DNA of 64,000 nucleotides from Papilionanthe hookeriana x Papilionanthe teres (taxonomy: Eukaryota; Streptophyta; Magnoliopsida; Asparagales; Orchidaceae). Under the pieces are notes generated by a model. It searched no databases and was not told the origin of the DNA. It saw only the letters and a list, made by a program, of their open reading frames with translations. The position numbers were made by a program, and so were the translations under genes. Below are positions 46,791 to 58,079 of the stretch, in pieces (the first letter of the stretch is position 1; every line of letters starts with the position of its first letter). The stretch covers positions 141,099,665 to 141,163,664 of the forward strand of contig CM040424.1 of the NCBI GenBank assembly GCA_022702705.1, read 5' to 3'.

Positions 46791-47502
46791 TGAAATCTGG
46801 AAAGATTGAATTTGAAGATTTCGAAGGATGAGTTCGAACTCGATCGAAATTTGATTTAAGATTTGATTTGAAATTTGGAAGATCAAATTTGAAATTTGAT
46901 CGAGATCGGATTTGGAATTTGATCGAGAATTTGATTTGTGATTCGAAAAGATTGAAATTTGATTCGGAATTTGGAAAGATTGAATTTGAAATTTGATTTA
47001 AAATTTGGAAGGATGGAATTTGAGATTTGCGTTGATTTCGTTTATCTTTTAATGATTCAAATTTTATTTTATCGTTTATTTAATGTTCATGTGAATTCGG
47101 GTGTTCGTCATTTTTTAAGATTTTTTTTTTAAGGAAAGTTTTCTTTTATCCTCTTTTTTTATTTATTTCTTTTCTGTTCTTTGTTCGAAGTTCATTTAAC
47201 TTTAATGGCGTTTCCCAATCAATTCGCACAAAAGAGGTGAAGGCCAAAAACGTGACATGGTCACTTTCATTCCAATCATGTCGAAAATACATCATACAAC
47301 TCGATCCGGAATATATTTCATACAATCCATGTAGACTCAAAACGGACTATGTATGATCTTTGTTGGTCCATCAAAAGAAGCATTTGTCAAAAAATCCATG
47401 TCCGAATAATGGGGTACATGGTTAATAACATCACCTTCCAAGCCATCCCCGGCAAGGATGCCGACCGGATGTACGTCGGAGGTGTGATATTTCCCATGTA
47501 AC
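46791..47502. other. Degenerate purine-rich repeats and T-rich tract beyond the minisatellite
   Basis: From 46791 to about 47040 short words such as GAATTTGAAATTTGATCGA recur irregularly, probably an older array. At 47107-47180 a T- and C-rich tract occurs, which is A-rich on the minus strand and could include a polypurine tract. From 47190 to 47502 there is no clear coding sequence. Confidence 0.5.
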
Positions 47503-48963
47503 TCACAGCTCGTAAGGCCGGAGGTTCTCTAGCTCCGGGTCCGGCTGAAAATGGCAAGGTATCTTGCCGTCGTCCATTCTCCCGAAAGTAACCGAGATCC
47601 GCTCCACCGGCACTCCCGGTATGCAATGCTTAGCGATATCCGCTCCGTCGCCCTTCGCATCATGACGGAACCCACCGGTAAAGGTATCTTTACCGGCCCT
47701 CGGAACTCACCCGGCCTCGCTATCCGGAGATCGATCCGAACATGATGTCACACTCGTTCAAGAAAGAGACCGTGCAGAAGGTCCGACGAAGTCGTGGTGA
47801 TCTATATGCGGGGGTATGCAGATCACCCTGTTTGTAGATGTTGATAATGCAACTATTGGGTATGCAATCCGCCGGCAGTACCCTCCATGTTATCAATCTT
47901 TTTACCATTCTCCCGATGACTAATGGCATCGGATCTACTCGCCCATGACGCGAGTATCCCCGGTGGGTTTCCCTTCCGTCTTCAAGAAAGTTGTAGCAAG
48001 ATCCGCATCGTATCGTGATTCTTCCTTTCCCCGGCATCCATCTCCGGGTTCCGAGTATGTGTTTTCCTCAGCGGCCCGCTCGGCCCATTCTCTTCAAATC
48101 CCGGATACAATCCACGATTTGTTGTTGTTCATACTCTGAGAATACGTCTGTATGTAGCTCGAGGCCCTCTAGTATGTTGATCCTTCTTCCTTTAATTCTC
48201 TCGAAGTATTCAAAAGTTTTCTTTTCAACATTCTGCATTCTCTCCAGCTCGTATTCCGGAATGATCTGCAGATGGCGAGGCCTTGTGACATATCGTGGGA
48301 TATATGGTTCAATCCCTTCACGTTCCCCCGCATACCTCGCTCCTCGTGATGATGCCCGTCGGACATCCCCCGGGTTGCTTCGCAACAAGGTCATGCATTA
48401 TCGGTGGTTCTATCCGTGGCGTGGTAGCCTTCTTCTTCTCGATCTTCCGGAGATTTCCCCGGTTCTTTCGTTATCCTAGAGCCGGCCTCCTTTCTTCAGT
48501 GTTCCCGGTGAACCGGTGTCCTTGAAATGTGTGTGCCGGCATTAGCAATTGTCTCGTCGCGCCGGTCCGCGCCTAGTTTTGTTAACATCTTACTGGATAC
48601 GGCGATTCTTATTTCTTCGTTGCGTGGCCGTGAGAGTAGCTCTCCGCACTTCGAATCTCCGCGGGCGCGGCGCCGACAAGCCCGCCCTCCGCCGTAGCGA
48701 CTACGGACTTCATTTTCTTATCTTCTTCGGTGTTTGCTTTTCTTTTCGTTGTTGGATCGGTGGCTCGGGCCACCCACTTTCATCACCGTCCGCCCGGTAG
48801 TTCTTCTCGCTAACCGGGACCCGGCTCACTTTCCTCGTATCGTAGGCCCGCCGGTGCGAAATCCGAGTCAATCTCGATTATCGCTCCATCTTTCACCCTC
48901 TTTTCATCGAGTGCAAGGCTTACGCCATTCTTAAAGTTCGTGACCAACCGCCCGTTCGACATT
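47503..48963 (-). pseudogene. Extra ORF with ALKBH9/10-like AlkB 2-oxoglutarate/Fe(II) dioxygenase domain
   Basis: AlkB enzymes oxidatively remove methyl groups from nucleic acids; plant ALKBH9B and ALKBH10B are RNA m6A demethylases. From the stop at 47503 upward, the minus strand shows the domain in order. GLELHTDVF lies at 48140-48166, WMPGKGRITI near 48040, and VPADCIPNSCIINIY-type sequence near 47850. The iron-binding HIDHHDF (HID codons at 47800-47808) is followed by FCTVSFLNECDIMFGS and PGEFRGPVKIPLPVGSV. The third iron ligand is in ADIAKHC (His at 47626-47628) and the 2-oxoglutarate Arg in ERISVTF (47599-47601). At least five single-base frame changes separate these blocks, many at C/G-rich sites. 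An ATG at 48963 (MSNGRLVTNFKNG) may be the ORF start, about 487 codons; the N-terminal third has no match I recognise. No intron is seen. It lies 240 bp after the pol stop on the same strand. Confidence 0.8.
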
Positions 48964-49203
48964 TCCCCGCGAAAAGACAAGGAAAAGGATCGAGGGCCGT
49001 ACTAAGAACAAGAACATTAAGAAAATGTTTATTAAAGACATTTTTTTATTATATATTTTTTTTATTATTTTTTTCAAATTTAACAGAATGAAGTAGGATA
49101 AGATCGGGAAAGAGATTTTGATTTGGAAAAGAAAACAAGGAAAACATATTATCATGATTTTATTTATCTTAGCACATTTTATTATTTTTGGGTTCGGACC
49201 CAA

Positions 49204-50300
49204 TCATAAGTAATTACTTCGCCCGTGTTTCTTAGGGATGAAGAATTCATTCCTTCGAAACATCAGGTAGCAGTAATACTTTTTCAAGTATCGTCCGTCG
49301 ATCGGAAGCATATGTCGTTCTCCCCGGCAATTCACTAGCCGGTAGGAACCTCCCGAGTATACCGCTTCAACCACAAACGGTCCTTCCCAAGTGGGTTCAA
49401 ATTTTCCTCCTATCTTGCGGTGTGCAAGAATAGTGTCTCGAGAACGAGAACTAAGTCACCAACTTCAAGGTTCTCGGCGACCAGCTTGTCATGGGCTCGA
49501 ACCATCTTAGCTCGGTATAGTTCTAAATTGCGTTGCGCCGCAAGTCTTTTCCCTTCCAAGCTTTCTAATTCTTCGAGTCGTAATCTGGCGTTTTCTTCTG
49601 TCGTGATCTTGCTTCGCAACCGCAATTCGAGTGAAGGAAGCCGAACCTCTAAAGGTAACATCGCTTCGGACCCATACACTAGCAGCGTAAGGTGTAGCTT
49701 CGAGTAGGAGTTCGAAGGTTGTCCGGTAGGCCCATAAGGCTTCTAACAATTTCTCGTGCCAATTTCTCTTATTATCGTCCAAGGTTTTCTTTAAGATTCG
49801 AACGAGAGTTTTATTAAAAGCCTCGCCGAGACCGTTTGCTCTCGGGTAGTAAATTGTCGAGTATCGCCAGCCGATTCCGTGTCTCCCGACAAAATTGTTG
49901 ATTTGTGTGCTTCGAATGCCGATCCATTATCCGAGATGATCCCGCGCGGCACTCCGAAACAAGAGACAACTCGGTTCTCGAAAACCGTAAGACGTGGTGT
50001 GCTTTCACTTCTCTAAGTGGAACCGCCTCCGCCCACTGGAAAAGCAATCCGTAGCCGCAAGAATGAAGCGATGTCCTTTCGAAGATGGTGGTTCTATCTG
50101 ACCCACTATATCCGTGCCCCAACATTCAAATGGCCACGACGCAATTGTCTGGATGCAGCACATTCGGAGGTTGGTGTAGAACCACCCGTGCACTCGGCAT
50201 CGGTGATGCCTCTCGCGATTTTCATGCGCCGGTCATCATCGAGGGCCGCAGTACCCTAGTCTTTTAATTTTCATTTTCATCTTCGGACCCGACCGGTGAG
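49204..50300 (-). pseudogene. Integrase of the Ogre-type element
   Basis: The minus strand encodes the core with GTDIVGQIEPPSSKGHRFIL (about 50040-50125). IISDNGSAFEAH carries the second Asp (codon 49929-49931), and ANGLGEAFNKTLVRILKK carries the Glu (about 49780-49835). LLEALWAYRTT follows. The C-terminal part has LRLEELESLEGKRLAAQRNL (about 49555-49610), the GPF module KFEPTWEGPFVVEAVYSGG and RYLKKYY, and a TGA at 49204-49206. The three catalytic residues are present but sit in different frames because of single-base shifts. The zinc-finger region near 50190-50300 is hard to read. Confidence 0.85.
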
Positions 50301-50599
50301 CGCCACGCAGTCCCGAATGCACCTCTTTAACAATTTCACGGGCCTCGGACCCGCTTAGGCACCTTAGCCACATTCGATCAAAAGACCTTCCGTATAATGT
50401 GTTGTTTATTAATGCGTAAGACAGAGTTCTTTTCGATCCGATGGGCTAGCGACCTATCGTCCGGTAGCTTTCCCGTTTGCGGTGTAGCTCATCAATGGCC
50501 GTCGCCAATCTTCCGTGTTTTCTCGTCACCGCCGCAACTACTTCTTTTTCTTTTTCGATTTGTGTATTGTGTCTATGTCGAGCCGTGATAGGACCCGAC

Positions 50600-51080
50600 G
50601 TCCGTGAACCGACACTTCCACCGATTCATCTTGCAAACAGCAAATTCTTTTGCGAGACGGCTAAAGCATCCGCTAAAGCATTCTCTTTTCTGGGAATTTT
50701 GTAGATCGTCACATTTGGAATCGTTCCAACAACCGTATGGCATACCGGAAGTATTGTTCGAGTCTTGGTTTAAAAATTTCGTATTGTCCGACGATCCGCC
50801 GAATGATTAACCGTGAATCCCCGTAGATGTCGATGTCCGTTATCCCCATTCGAATAGCTAATTCCAACCCGTTATGAGGGCTTCGTATTCTGCTTCGTTG
50901 TTTGTACACGGTTCTCGTCAAGTGGTAGGAGTATCTTAACATCCCCCGCTCCGCGTTATAAAGATTAGCCCGATTCCCGCCTTTACCGGCACTATCACTT
51001 GCGATTCTTCGTCTTTGTGTGCCGAAGATGCTCCGTCGAAATACAATTCCCAACGTCGATCATCAAGGTCTTCTAGGTTC
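50600..51080 (-). pseudogene. Second (archaeal-type) RNase H of the Ogre-type element
   Basis: Minus-strand ORF 50709-51053 contains TRTVYKQRSRIRSPHNGLEL, which corresponds to the usual N(N)EAEYEALI..L..A region, and AIRMGITDIDIYGDSRLIIR, with the conserved D.Y.DS. It lies between the first RNase H and integrase. This extra domain is a defining feature of the Tat lineage (Ogre and relatives). Upstream (about 51020-51075) the start WELYFDGAS can be read in another frame. Confidence 0.82.
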
Positions 51081-52500
51081 ATTATTTGTTCATCCGGCAA
51101 ATCGTCATCGAGAGGAGATTCGCCGCAAAGGGTGCGCCGCGAGGAAGTCCGCTAAGACTTGTCCCTTTACTGGCACGCAGAGGCACGAAAGTTATATCGA
51201 ATTGCAATAATATCATCGACCATCCGGCAAGTCCGCCGGAAAGTGTTGGACGAGTCATCAAGTATTGCAATGGATTAAACTTCGAGATCAAGTCGACCTT
51301 ATGAGAAAGCATGTAGTGCCCGAGCTTTCGAGCGGCGAAGATCGTGGCCAAACAATGCTTTTCAATTGCGGGATACCTTACTTCCGTCTGAAGTAAACGA
51401 CGGCTTAAGTAGTAAAGAGCATTTTCTTTACCCTCATCATCGACCCTGCCAACTGTGGCTCCGAGAGAGTCGTCTAAAGCCGCGTGTAAAGTATCACGGT
51501 CTACCCGAGATCGGGGTCGCTAAGACAGGAGGTGTCATTAAATATCGTTTAATGTCCTCGAAGGCCTTCTCGGCATTTCTCTTCCCAAATAAATTTGGCG
51601 TCCTTTTTAACTAGTGCCGAGAAAGGCCGACACCTACTCGACAGTGTTCGAGATAAAGCGTCGAAGATATGCCAACTTCCCTCGAAAAGATCGTAGTTGT
51701 TTTAAGGTTTCTGGGAGGCGGCATTTCTAAGATAGCTTTTAATCTTTTCCGGTCGATTTCAATTCCACGATGTCGGACAACGAATCCTAAGAATTTCCCG
51801 AGGTGACGCCGAAGGCGCATTTTAAGGGATTCATCTTAAGGTTAAATTGTCTTAATCGTTCGAAAACAATTCTCAAATCATACATGTGGTTTTCCTTTAC
51901 TTTGCTTTCGATGACCACATCGTCCACGTAGCATTCGACTCGATTGTGGATGAGATCATCAAAAATTCTTGTCATTGCTCTTCGGTAGGTCGCTCCTCGC
52001 GTTCTTCGATCCGAATGGCATTACCGTGTAGCAAAATACTCCGATCGGCGTTCGAATGCCGTAAGCTTTTCATCTTCTCGGAGCCATTTTTATCCGGTCT
52101 GTATCCTCGAAGATCCATCCATGAACGAGAATATTTCATGTGTCAAGCAATGTCGATCATTAATTCTGGGATCTGTAGAGGGAATTCATCCTTCGGACAT
52201 GCCTCGTTTAAATCTCTCGAAGTCTACACAAATTCTCGATCTGACCATTCTTCTTCTCGACCGGCACCACATCAGCTAACCAAGTCGGGTATTGTTCTTC
52301 ACGGACAAATTTAGCGTCTATTAGCTTTTTAACTTCGGCTATGACTTGTTGTTCGATTTCTGTGACGCATTCTTCTCGGGACCTCGTCCGACCGGACGAT
52401 GTAGGATCCACTCCTAGCTTATGAACCGCGACCTCCGGAGCTAATCCCGGCATCTCATCGTAGTTCCAAGCAAAACAGTCTTTAAATTCCATTAATAATT
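51081..52500 (-). pseudogene. pol: Reverse transcriptase and first RNase H of the Ogre-type element
   Basis: Minus strand, from high to low. CFAWNYDEMPGLAPEVAVHK and KKLIDAKFVREEQYPTWLAD with VVPVEKKNGQ (52208-52492) form the RT N-terminus. The catalytic box YVDD follows (codons 51919-51930, in ECYVDDVVIESK). Then FNLKMNPLKCAFGV and GKFLGFVVRHRGIEIDRKRL (51700-51820) lead into a connection region, and RNase H has KHCLATIFAARKLGHYMLSH (51290-51360) and GRAAGWSMILLQFDI-like text. Unlike copy D the RT active site is intact. Frameshifts occur about every 200-300 bases. Confidence 0.87.
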
Positions 52501-53900
52501 CGATTATTTCTTCGAGTCTTCTTTGTCGAGTAAGGAGCTAACAAAGGTAGGTCTCAGCTCTTCGCTAGTACCTAAGTTAACTTCCGTTAACTCATCTATC
52601 GTAGATTTGATTTCTTCTTCGAATTCTGTGGAGCGTCTCCAATCTGTAAATCTTCGAGTTCGTCCGTAGTTTCCATGCAGCTTTCATCGACTCGCAAGTG
52701 ACAACTAAGCAAAATTCAGCATCGTCAACCGACCCTACCGTGCCGAATCCGAGTCCATGCTTCGAATCGTGAGGACGACCTGAGTTATTCCATAATTTTT
52801 CAAAATGTTGTGATCGGCCTTTCGTCCATTGTCGAGGTAAGAAACCACGCCGAATTAAATTTCGAACACAGTGGAGAGTACCACTCAAAAGGTAATTCCA
52901 TTAATCTCGATGAAGTGACATCTTCGAATTGTACATTATTTTCGCTTTGGAGGAAGAAGCACCACGGTAGAATTTGATCGGCCTCGCACCGTCGTTACGT
53001 ACCTCTTTGACCACCATACCCTCGATCTTATTAGAGCGGATCGAGGTTAGGGTCATAGTATGTACGTAGTGGTTAATCTTCTCGTACATCGATTTATATT
53101 CTTCATTCTTTTCATCTTCGAGGGAGATCTTGAATTGCGGCTTCTTCCGACTTATTGTCGTCGCTTCTTGCTCGATTTCTTTTTCTTCTTCGTAACTATC
53201 ATTCCAATCAACATTGATGGCCGGTTTCTTCCGTCCAATCGTCCTAGTGTCTCTACCACGACCTCGTCCCCGCCTCGACCTCGATGCGAGTCGTGGAGAA
53301 ACCTTCACCATCTCGCCGCAAGGGAGTGGTGAGTGATCGTTGGACTAGAACTTCGTGTTCTTCGTTGTCCCGAACTTTCTTTGCTTCATTTGTTACGGTA
53401 TCTCCTGGAGAAGATTGTTTTCTATGCGTGCATAATAAGCCGCATCTTCATGGATTCCAATCTCATGTACGGAGAATGGTCGCAAGTCGCCTTTGATGCA
53501 CCGTTCCCCTCCATCGTAGTATTTGATGCACCGGTGCAGTAGATGATGGTACCATCCCGTTTTCATGTATCCATGGTCGGCCCAAGAAGCGTTGAACGAC
53601 GTTTCGAATCGATTATGTGAAATTTCGCGGTTGTCTTTGCTAAGTCACCGGTCTTCATCGCAGCTGTTATCGACCCGAGGGCTCTTTCTCCTTTCTCGTC
53701 GAATCCTCTTAATAACATTTTGTCTCGCTTCGAGCTCACGAGCATCAATTTCCAAGTATGCTAGTGTTCGAAGACTCATTATATTGATCGATGCTCCCGG
53801 ATCCACCAATACTCCGGAGAGCGTAAACTTCCCAATCAGTAATCGAAATGTACAACGGCTCGGTCAGTGATCCGCCGTCCCAAGTAGTAGGTCATTGTCC
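52501..53900 (-). pseudogene. Protease and protease-RT linker of the Ogre-type element
   Basis: The aspartic protease active-site loop reads VLVDPGASINIM on the minus strand (Asp codon 53801-53803). It is followed by SLRTLAYLEIDARELEARQN-like text and the flap region at 53563-53748 (FDEKGERALGSITAAMKTGD). Between protease and RT lies a long charged linker (52901-53311, with KKPAINVDWNDSYEEEKEIE). The role is polyprotein processing. Confidence 0.8.
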
Positions 53901-56250
53901 GTGAAGGTAACGCCTCGTCGTTCCTTTAACGAGCAAACCTCATCTAAGGAATCTCCGACCATTCGAGCTAAGCAAATTTCTGGATCAAGTAAGGCTTCGA
54001 TCGAGCTTCTCTCATCTCCTTTCGATAAGATGAGAGCATCGTAAATGCTCGCCTAGCTCGTAGTTTCCTAAGATGGGCTAGCACGTTGTAGTCCACTTTG
54101 TTCTCATGCGTCTCGCTTCTTCTCGAACGGGTATTTCTTCCGCCGGGGTTGGTTCTTCTCGAACAACCACCCGCTTTCCTTCGTCTTTCGGACCCATTCT
54201 CGGAGGTAGAACTTTTCCACTTCTTAAGTCGACTTCGTAATTTCTTCCGAATCTAGTGTCGAACTTGCCGTGTCTCCTCCCCGAATCGGAATGACAGGCT
54301 CTTCCGGACTATCTTCAAAATCCGAAGGCTCTAACTCTATCGTAACCGGAGCTCCTCGAAACTCACGCATAGATCCGTTGCTCGTTGAACTCTCGTAGCC
54401 TCCTCGATGGATGTCTTCTTCGTTATTTTGATCGTCGAGATCGTGTATGATTCGAGAATTGTTGTCGGCATCGAAGTCGATGTCCGGATTGTCGCTAGTT
54501 ACGTAATCGTTAGAAACAAGCCAAAACGTAGCCAACGCCATCACCCTTATCATTATATGATCCCACCGAAGTGAGCAGATAATCATACAAAATCGTAGGT
54601 TCGAGGGATTTCTCCCCCGAATCGGAAACAACTATCCTAGATAAGCAGCCCCTCAGTCTAGCCTTAGGAGTCTCGGTCCCCTCTTCTTCGTCAATTTTCT
54701 TCTTTTCTTCGATCGTCTCCCGTCGAGGTGGCTCTTCTATCGCAAGTGATAAGACCGGCTTAACAGTGTCTCGAACTCGAATCGAAGCTCGCACCGAAGC
54801 GGTTCGGATGTCGTCTAAAATCTTCTTCGAAGACCTCGTCCAGCGGTAGTCCATCCATCGTCGCTGCATGAGGATCTATCGGAATGACGGGATCGGCTGA
54901 GATAACATCGACTCGAACCTCCTTCTAGGGTTCCTTCATGTACTCCTTCGGGATTGTTATATTTCCTTTCCGAAGGTTGTCGTCGAGCCAACTTTTAAAG
55001 GTAATGCAATCTTCTATCTTGTGCCCAAGCATCCGATGGTAGGGGCAAAAGTCGGGATCACCTTTCTTGTCGACTTCCTCTCGGTCTTTTAGGTTCCGGC
55101 AACTGGAAATCCGGAGTCTTCATTAGGCTACGGAACATCTTCGGCATCGCTTCATTTTTGAACGGATATTCTCTCGCTCGAAGCTCCCTCAATGTACGTT
55201 GCGGACGAGGCGGTTGTTCATACCGCGGAGACGACCGATAGCCGGACCGGGTTGCCGGTACTTCGTTGTGGCTGCCGCGGCCGTTCTGGTGGTATTTCAG
55301 CATCGGCTGCTTGCCTTTATCAACCGCCGCAATGATCCCGGATTTCTTTTCGAAGGTCTTCACCGGCTTCTCGCTTGTCCGTCTTGTCGGCGAAACTTAA
55401 TTGCTTCGCCTCTTCTTGCAAGCTTCCGGCCTTGCTTAACAACTTCTCAAAAGTCTTAATAATGAATCCTTCGAGGAGAAGTGCTATCGGCCGTGAATGC
55501 TTTTAAGCAAGATGCCGACCGCATGTTGTTCTCGCAACTGTGGTTCACACTTCATGCTTAAGTTTCTCCATCGAAGTATGTAATCCACCAAAGTTTCATT
55601 CGGCCTTTGTTTCTCTACCACTAAATCACCTATAGTGATGCGGTGCCGAGCTCCGCAAATCGCTCGATGAAGAGGCTCTCTAGCTCCGAGAATGTCTTCA
55701 CCGAGCCATCGGCAATTCCGCATACTCGCCGAAGGCGATTCCCGACAGACCGCCGACGAACCGTCGAAGAGTAATGCATCGCTCCCGCCGCATTGCAACA
55801 ACCGGCACGAAAGTGTGCAACATGCCGTCGGGGTTCCTGCTCCGTCGAAGGTCTCGAACGAGGTGGTACGAAGCCTTTCGGTATCGGACGTCGTCGAATC
55901 TCTTCCGGGTAAGGTCTACCCGTCCGAATGGATGTCCCGTTCTTCGATTGTGCTAAGGCTTCTCGCACTCGCCGTTCTACCAAGTTCTCGATATCCTTTT
56001 CGAGGATCATACTTCGTGTCGTATCCTTTTTCACTGATCATCCCCATCGACGGATGTAATCTCCTTTCCTCCGTCTACAATGTGAATGACCTCTCGGGGT
56101 GTCTCTCTATGTGGCTGTACTCGACTCCGGAGAGTGGCCGTAGCTACGGCCATCTCTTCCATCCTTTTCGCCATTCGAGCGATCGTGTCGTCTTTTTCCC
56201 GAAGCCGTCTTCTCACCGCTCCGGCTCCTCTTTCGCGGCCGCAGGAGCAC
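53901..56250 (-). pseudogene. gag: gag of the Ogre-type element
   Basis: Minus strand: a coiled-coil start (EKDDTIARMAKRMEEMAVAT, about 56135-56205), then the gag core. The core has DGSVKTFSELESLFIERFAE near 55670, TIGDLVVEKQRPNETLVDYI near 55600 and LRWRNLSMKCEPQLREQHAV near 55540. A zinc-knuckle-like motif CPYHRMLGHKIEDC follows at 55006-55047. Between there and protease (53900-54990) is an acidic, Glu- and Ser-rich stretch. Frame changes are frequent; plus-strand ORFs of up to 210 codons here are mirror-image shadows. Confidence 0.83.
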
Positions 56251-57548
56251 CTCGCGAAGCCGATGAAGCTCGTGTCTCAACCATGTCGATTTCTCGCATA
56301 TTCGTCGTCCATGAACTCCGATGAATCGATCTCATCTCCGAACTTTTCTTCTCTTTCTTTTGCCAACCGTCTGATGTCGGTTCTCAACTTTTCCATGGCA
56401 TCTTCTACGGAGCTTCTGTGTGTCTCGCGGTTGTCATGCGATAGCCGCCGGTCCCTTTTTCACGAGTCCCCTTTATCGCAGCAGCGCTTTCTTCGCATTC
56501 CAGCCTTCCGGCGAGACTTTCTTTTCGGGCCGTCGTTTCAATCTCAACCGCCCAGCAGTGGGACGCCACACCATCCTTCTAGCAGCAGGCTGTCTAGGAC
56601 CGCATGGTCCGTCTGCCAAATGCCGGAAGGTGGTATCCTCCCTAATCCGTAATCCCGAGACTACGACAGGCGGCTAGCCTTCATTCTCTCGTCGGCTTTT
56701 CCGTCATGACGGCGGGCTCTACTCGGGGCCCAAGACGGGATTCGACCCGCACCCGCCCTATCCTTCGTAGAATTTCCGATACGGGCGCTTTTCCTTCCTT
56801 GCTAACTTTTCTACCAAAGCTCTGCAACGAGCAAACGGCGTAGTTCTAGTTCTTTTCTGCGTCTATCGTCGTAGCATGCGGGCCGAGGTAATGTGGCAGC
56901 GATCTTGCGAACATTCTCCTCATCCTCTCGCGGCGGAGAGGGGATGGAACCCCGCTTCCTCCCAAAAGTGGTATGTAGTCGGCAATGGGTGTATATTCCG
57001 GCAGCGGTGTATATTCCGGCAGCTTCCGAATTTCCTCCAGAAAGCAATCTCAAGCAGCTTCCGGCTTCTCCGGCGATCCTTCTACTTCGTTTCTTCGGGT
57101 CTTCGTCGCTGACTGGAATCTTCGAACCGGACCCGATTTCGAAAACGAAGGTCTTACAGAAGATCCGTACCCTCCACTGTAACAGTGTTTACCATAATTC
57201 CGGATTTCTTTCCCTTTCGATTCGGCGTAAGCTCGGGTAGGTGCGAAACAACTAGACCAAATGGGGGTAGTAAGAATCAGCTCCTCCCGCGGACGCGAAG
57301 ATTCTCCTAGTCGGACCCTTTCACAGGGAGGAAACTCTCGGGTCGACCTAAGGTCGAACTCAAGCAAGGGCTCTCGCCTTCGTATACCTCGTTCGTCGCG
57401 GCAAAGAGGGAGACGTCTGTGACCTCGACGTTCGTGTTTTCAAATCCTCGTCCAAATCGGATGATCCCATTGTCTGGCAGCTCATCCTTATAGACGCACG
57501 AAGTCCAAGTCCGTCGGTGAAGGAGAAAATCGCCTTCGGGGCTTCCAT
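56251..57548 (-). pseudogene. N-terminal gag extension or separate leader ORF of the Ogre-type element
   Basis: Minus-strand open stretches 57548-57360 (start MEAPKAIFSFTDGLGL), 57367-57050 and 57053-56811 follow each other with short frame changes. They probably form one ORF before the gag core. No known domain is recognised; the text is Arg-, Ser- and Pro-rich. Ogre elements are known to have an extra ORF before gag, and this is a candidate for it, but an extended gag is equally possible. The part 56251-56810 is open only in pieces. Confidence 0.5.
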
Positions 57549-58053
57549 TTCTGCGAGGTAGATTCTCGTTGTCGTCCCAAGTTATGCTTCTTTTCTTTAG
57601 ACGAAAAGAAAGGAATCGAAAAGAGTCCGAACTCGTTTTTGTTCATGTATTTATAAGAGGGAATCATTTGTTAAAAGGAATCACTTATTAGAGGGTTTGT
57701 TTATTTAGAACTGAATGTTCAAAAGTGTAGAGAAGGTAAGGAATCCGATTCGTAGTCGGAAAGGAAAAGATAGTCTTAAGCAAGACTTCTCGACTCGAAG
57801 GATCATTCCTAAACCGACACCTATCGGGGTCCACCCCACCTCGAAAATGAGGTAAAAGGATCTCGGAACCTCTCTCGTTTGTGGGTGTCTAAACAAGGGC
57901 TCCTAAATCCGAGAGAATGTTGGCTATACTCATTCAAGATAGAAATGAACATAGTATTCCAACGGAAAGAAGGGTAGTTTGATCCACTAAGGACATGAAT
58001 GCACTACCGATTTTTGAAAGCGCACTATTCGATTATAATGGAGAGAGGAATTT
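57549..58053 (-). other. Untranslated leader of the Ogre-type element
   Basis: The stretch lies between the primer-binding site and the first ATG. It is free of recognisable coding sequence on the minus strand apart from a chance 63-codon frame. It may contain splice or packaging signals, which I cannot identify. Confidence 0.5.
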
Positions 58054-58070
58054 TCCTCAATGAGTCGCCG
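58054..58070 (-). other. Primer-binding site, tRNA-Arg type, mutated
   Basis: On the minus strand CGGCGACTCATTGAGGA aligns with the Ogre-type site TGGCGACTCCGCTGGGGA with four or five changes including a gap. It lies nine bases from the LTR end at 58080, in the correct position and orientation. Confidence 0.65.
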
Positions 58071-58079
58071 TAAAATCAT

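Noticed and set aside
48015..48525. Plus-strand frames of 154 and 76 codons
   Set aside because: They lie antisense to the AlkB-like ORF, whose motifs are unambiguous on the minus strand.
55692..56652. Plus-strand open frames of 210 and 188 codons
   Set aside because: They mirror the gag gene on the minus strand, are Ser/Arg-rich with no motif, and the minus strand has clear gag motifs.
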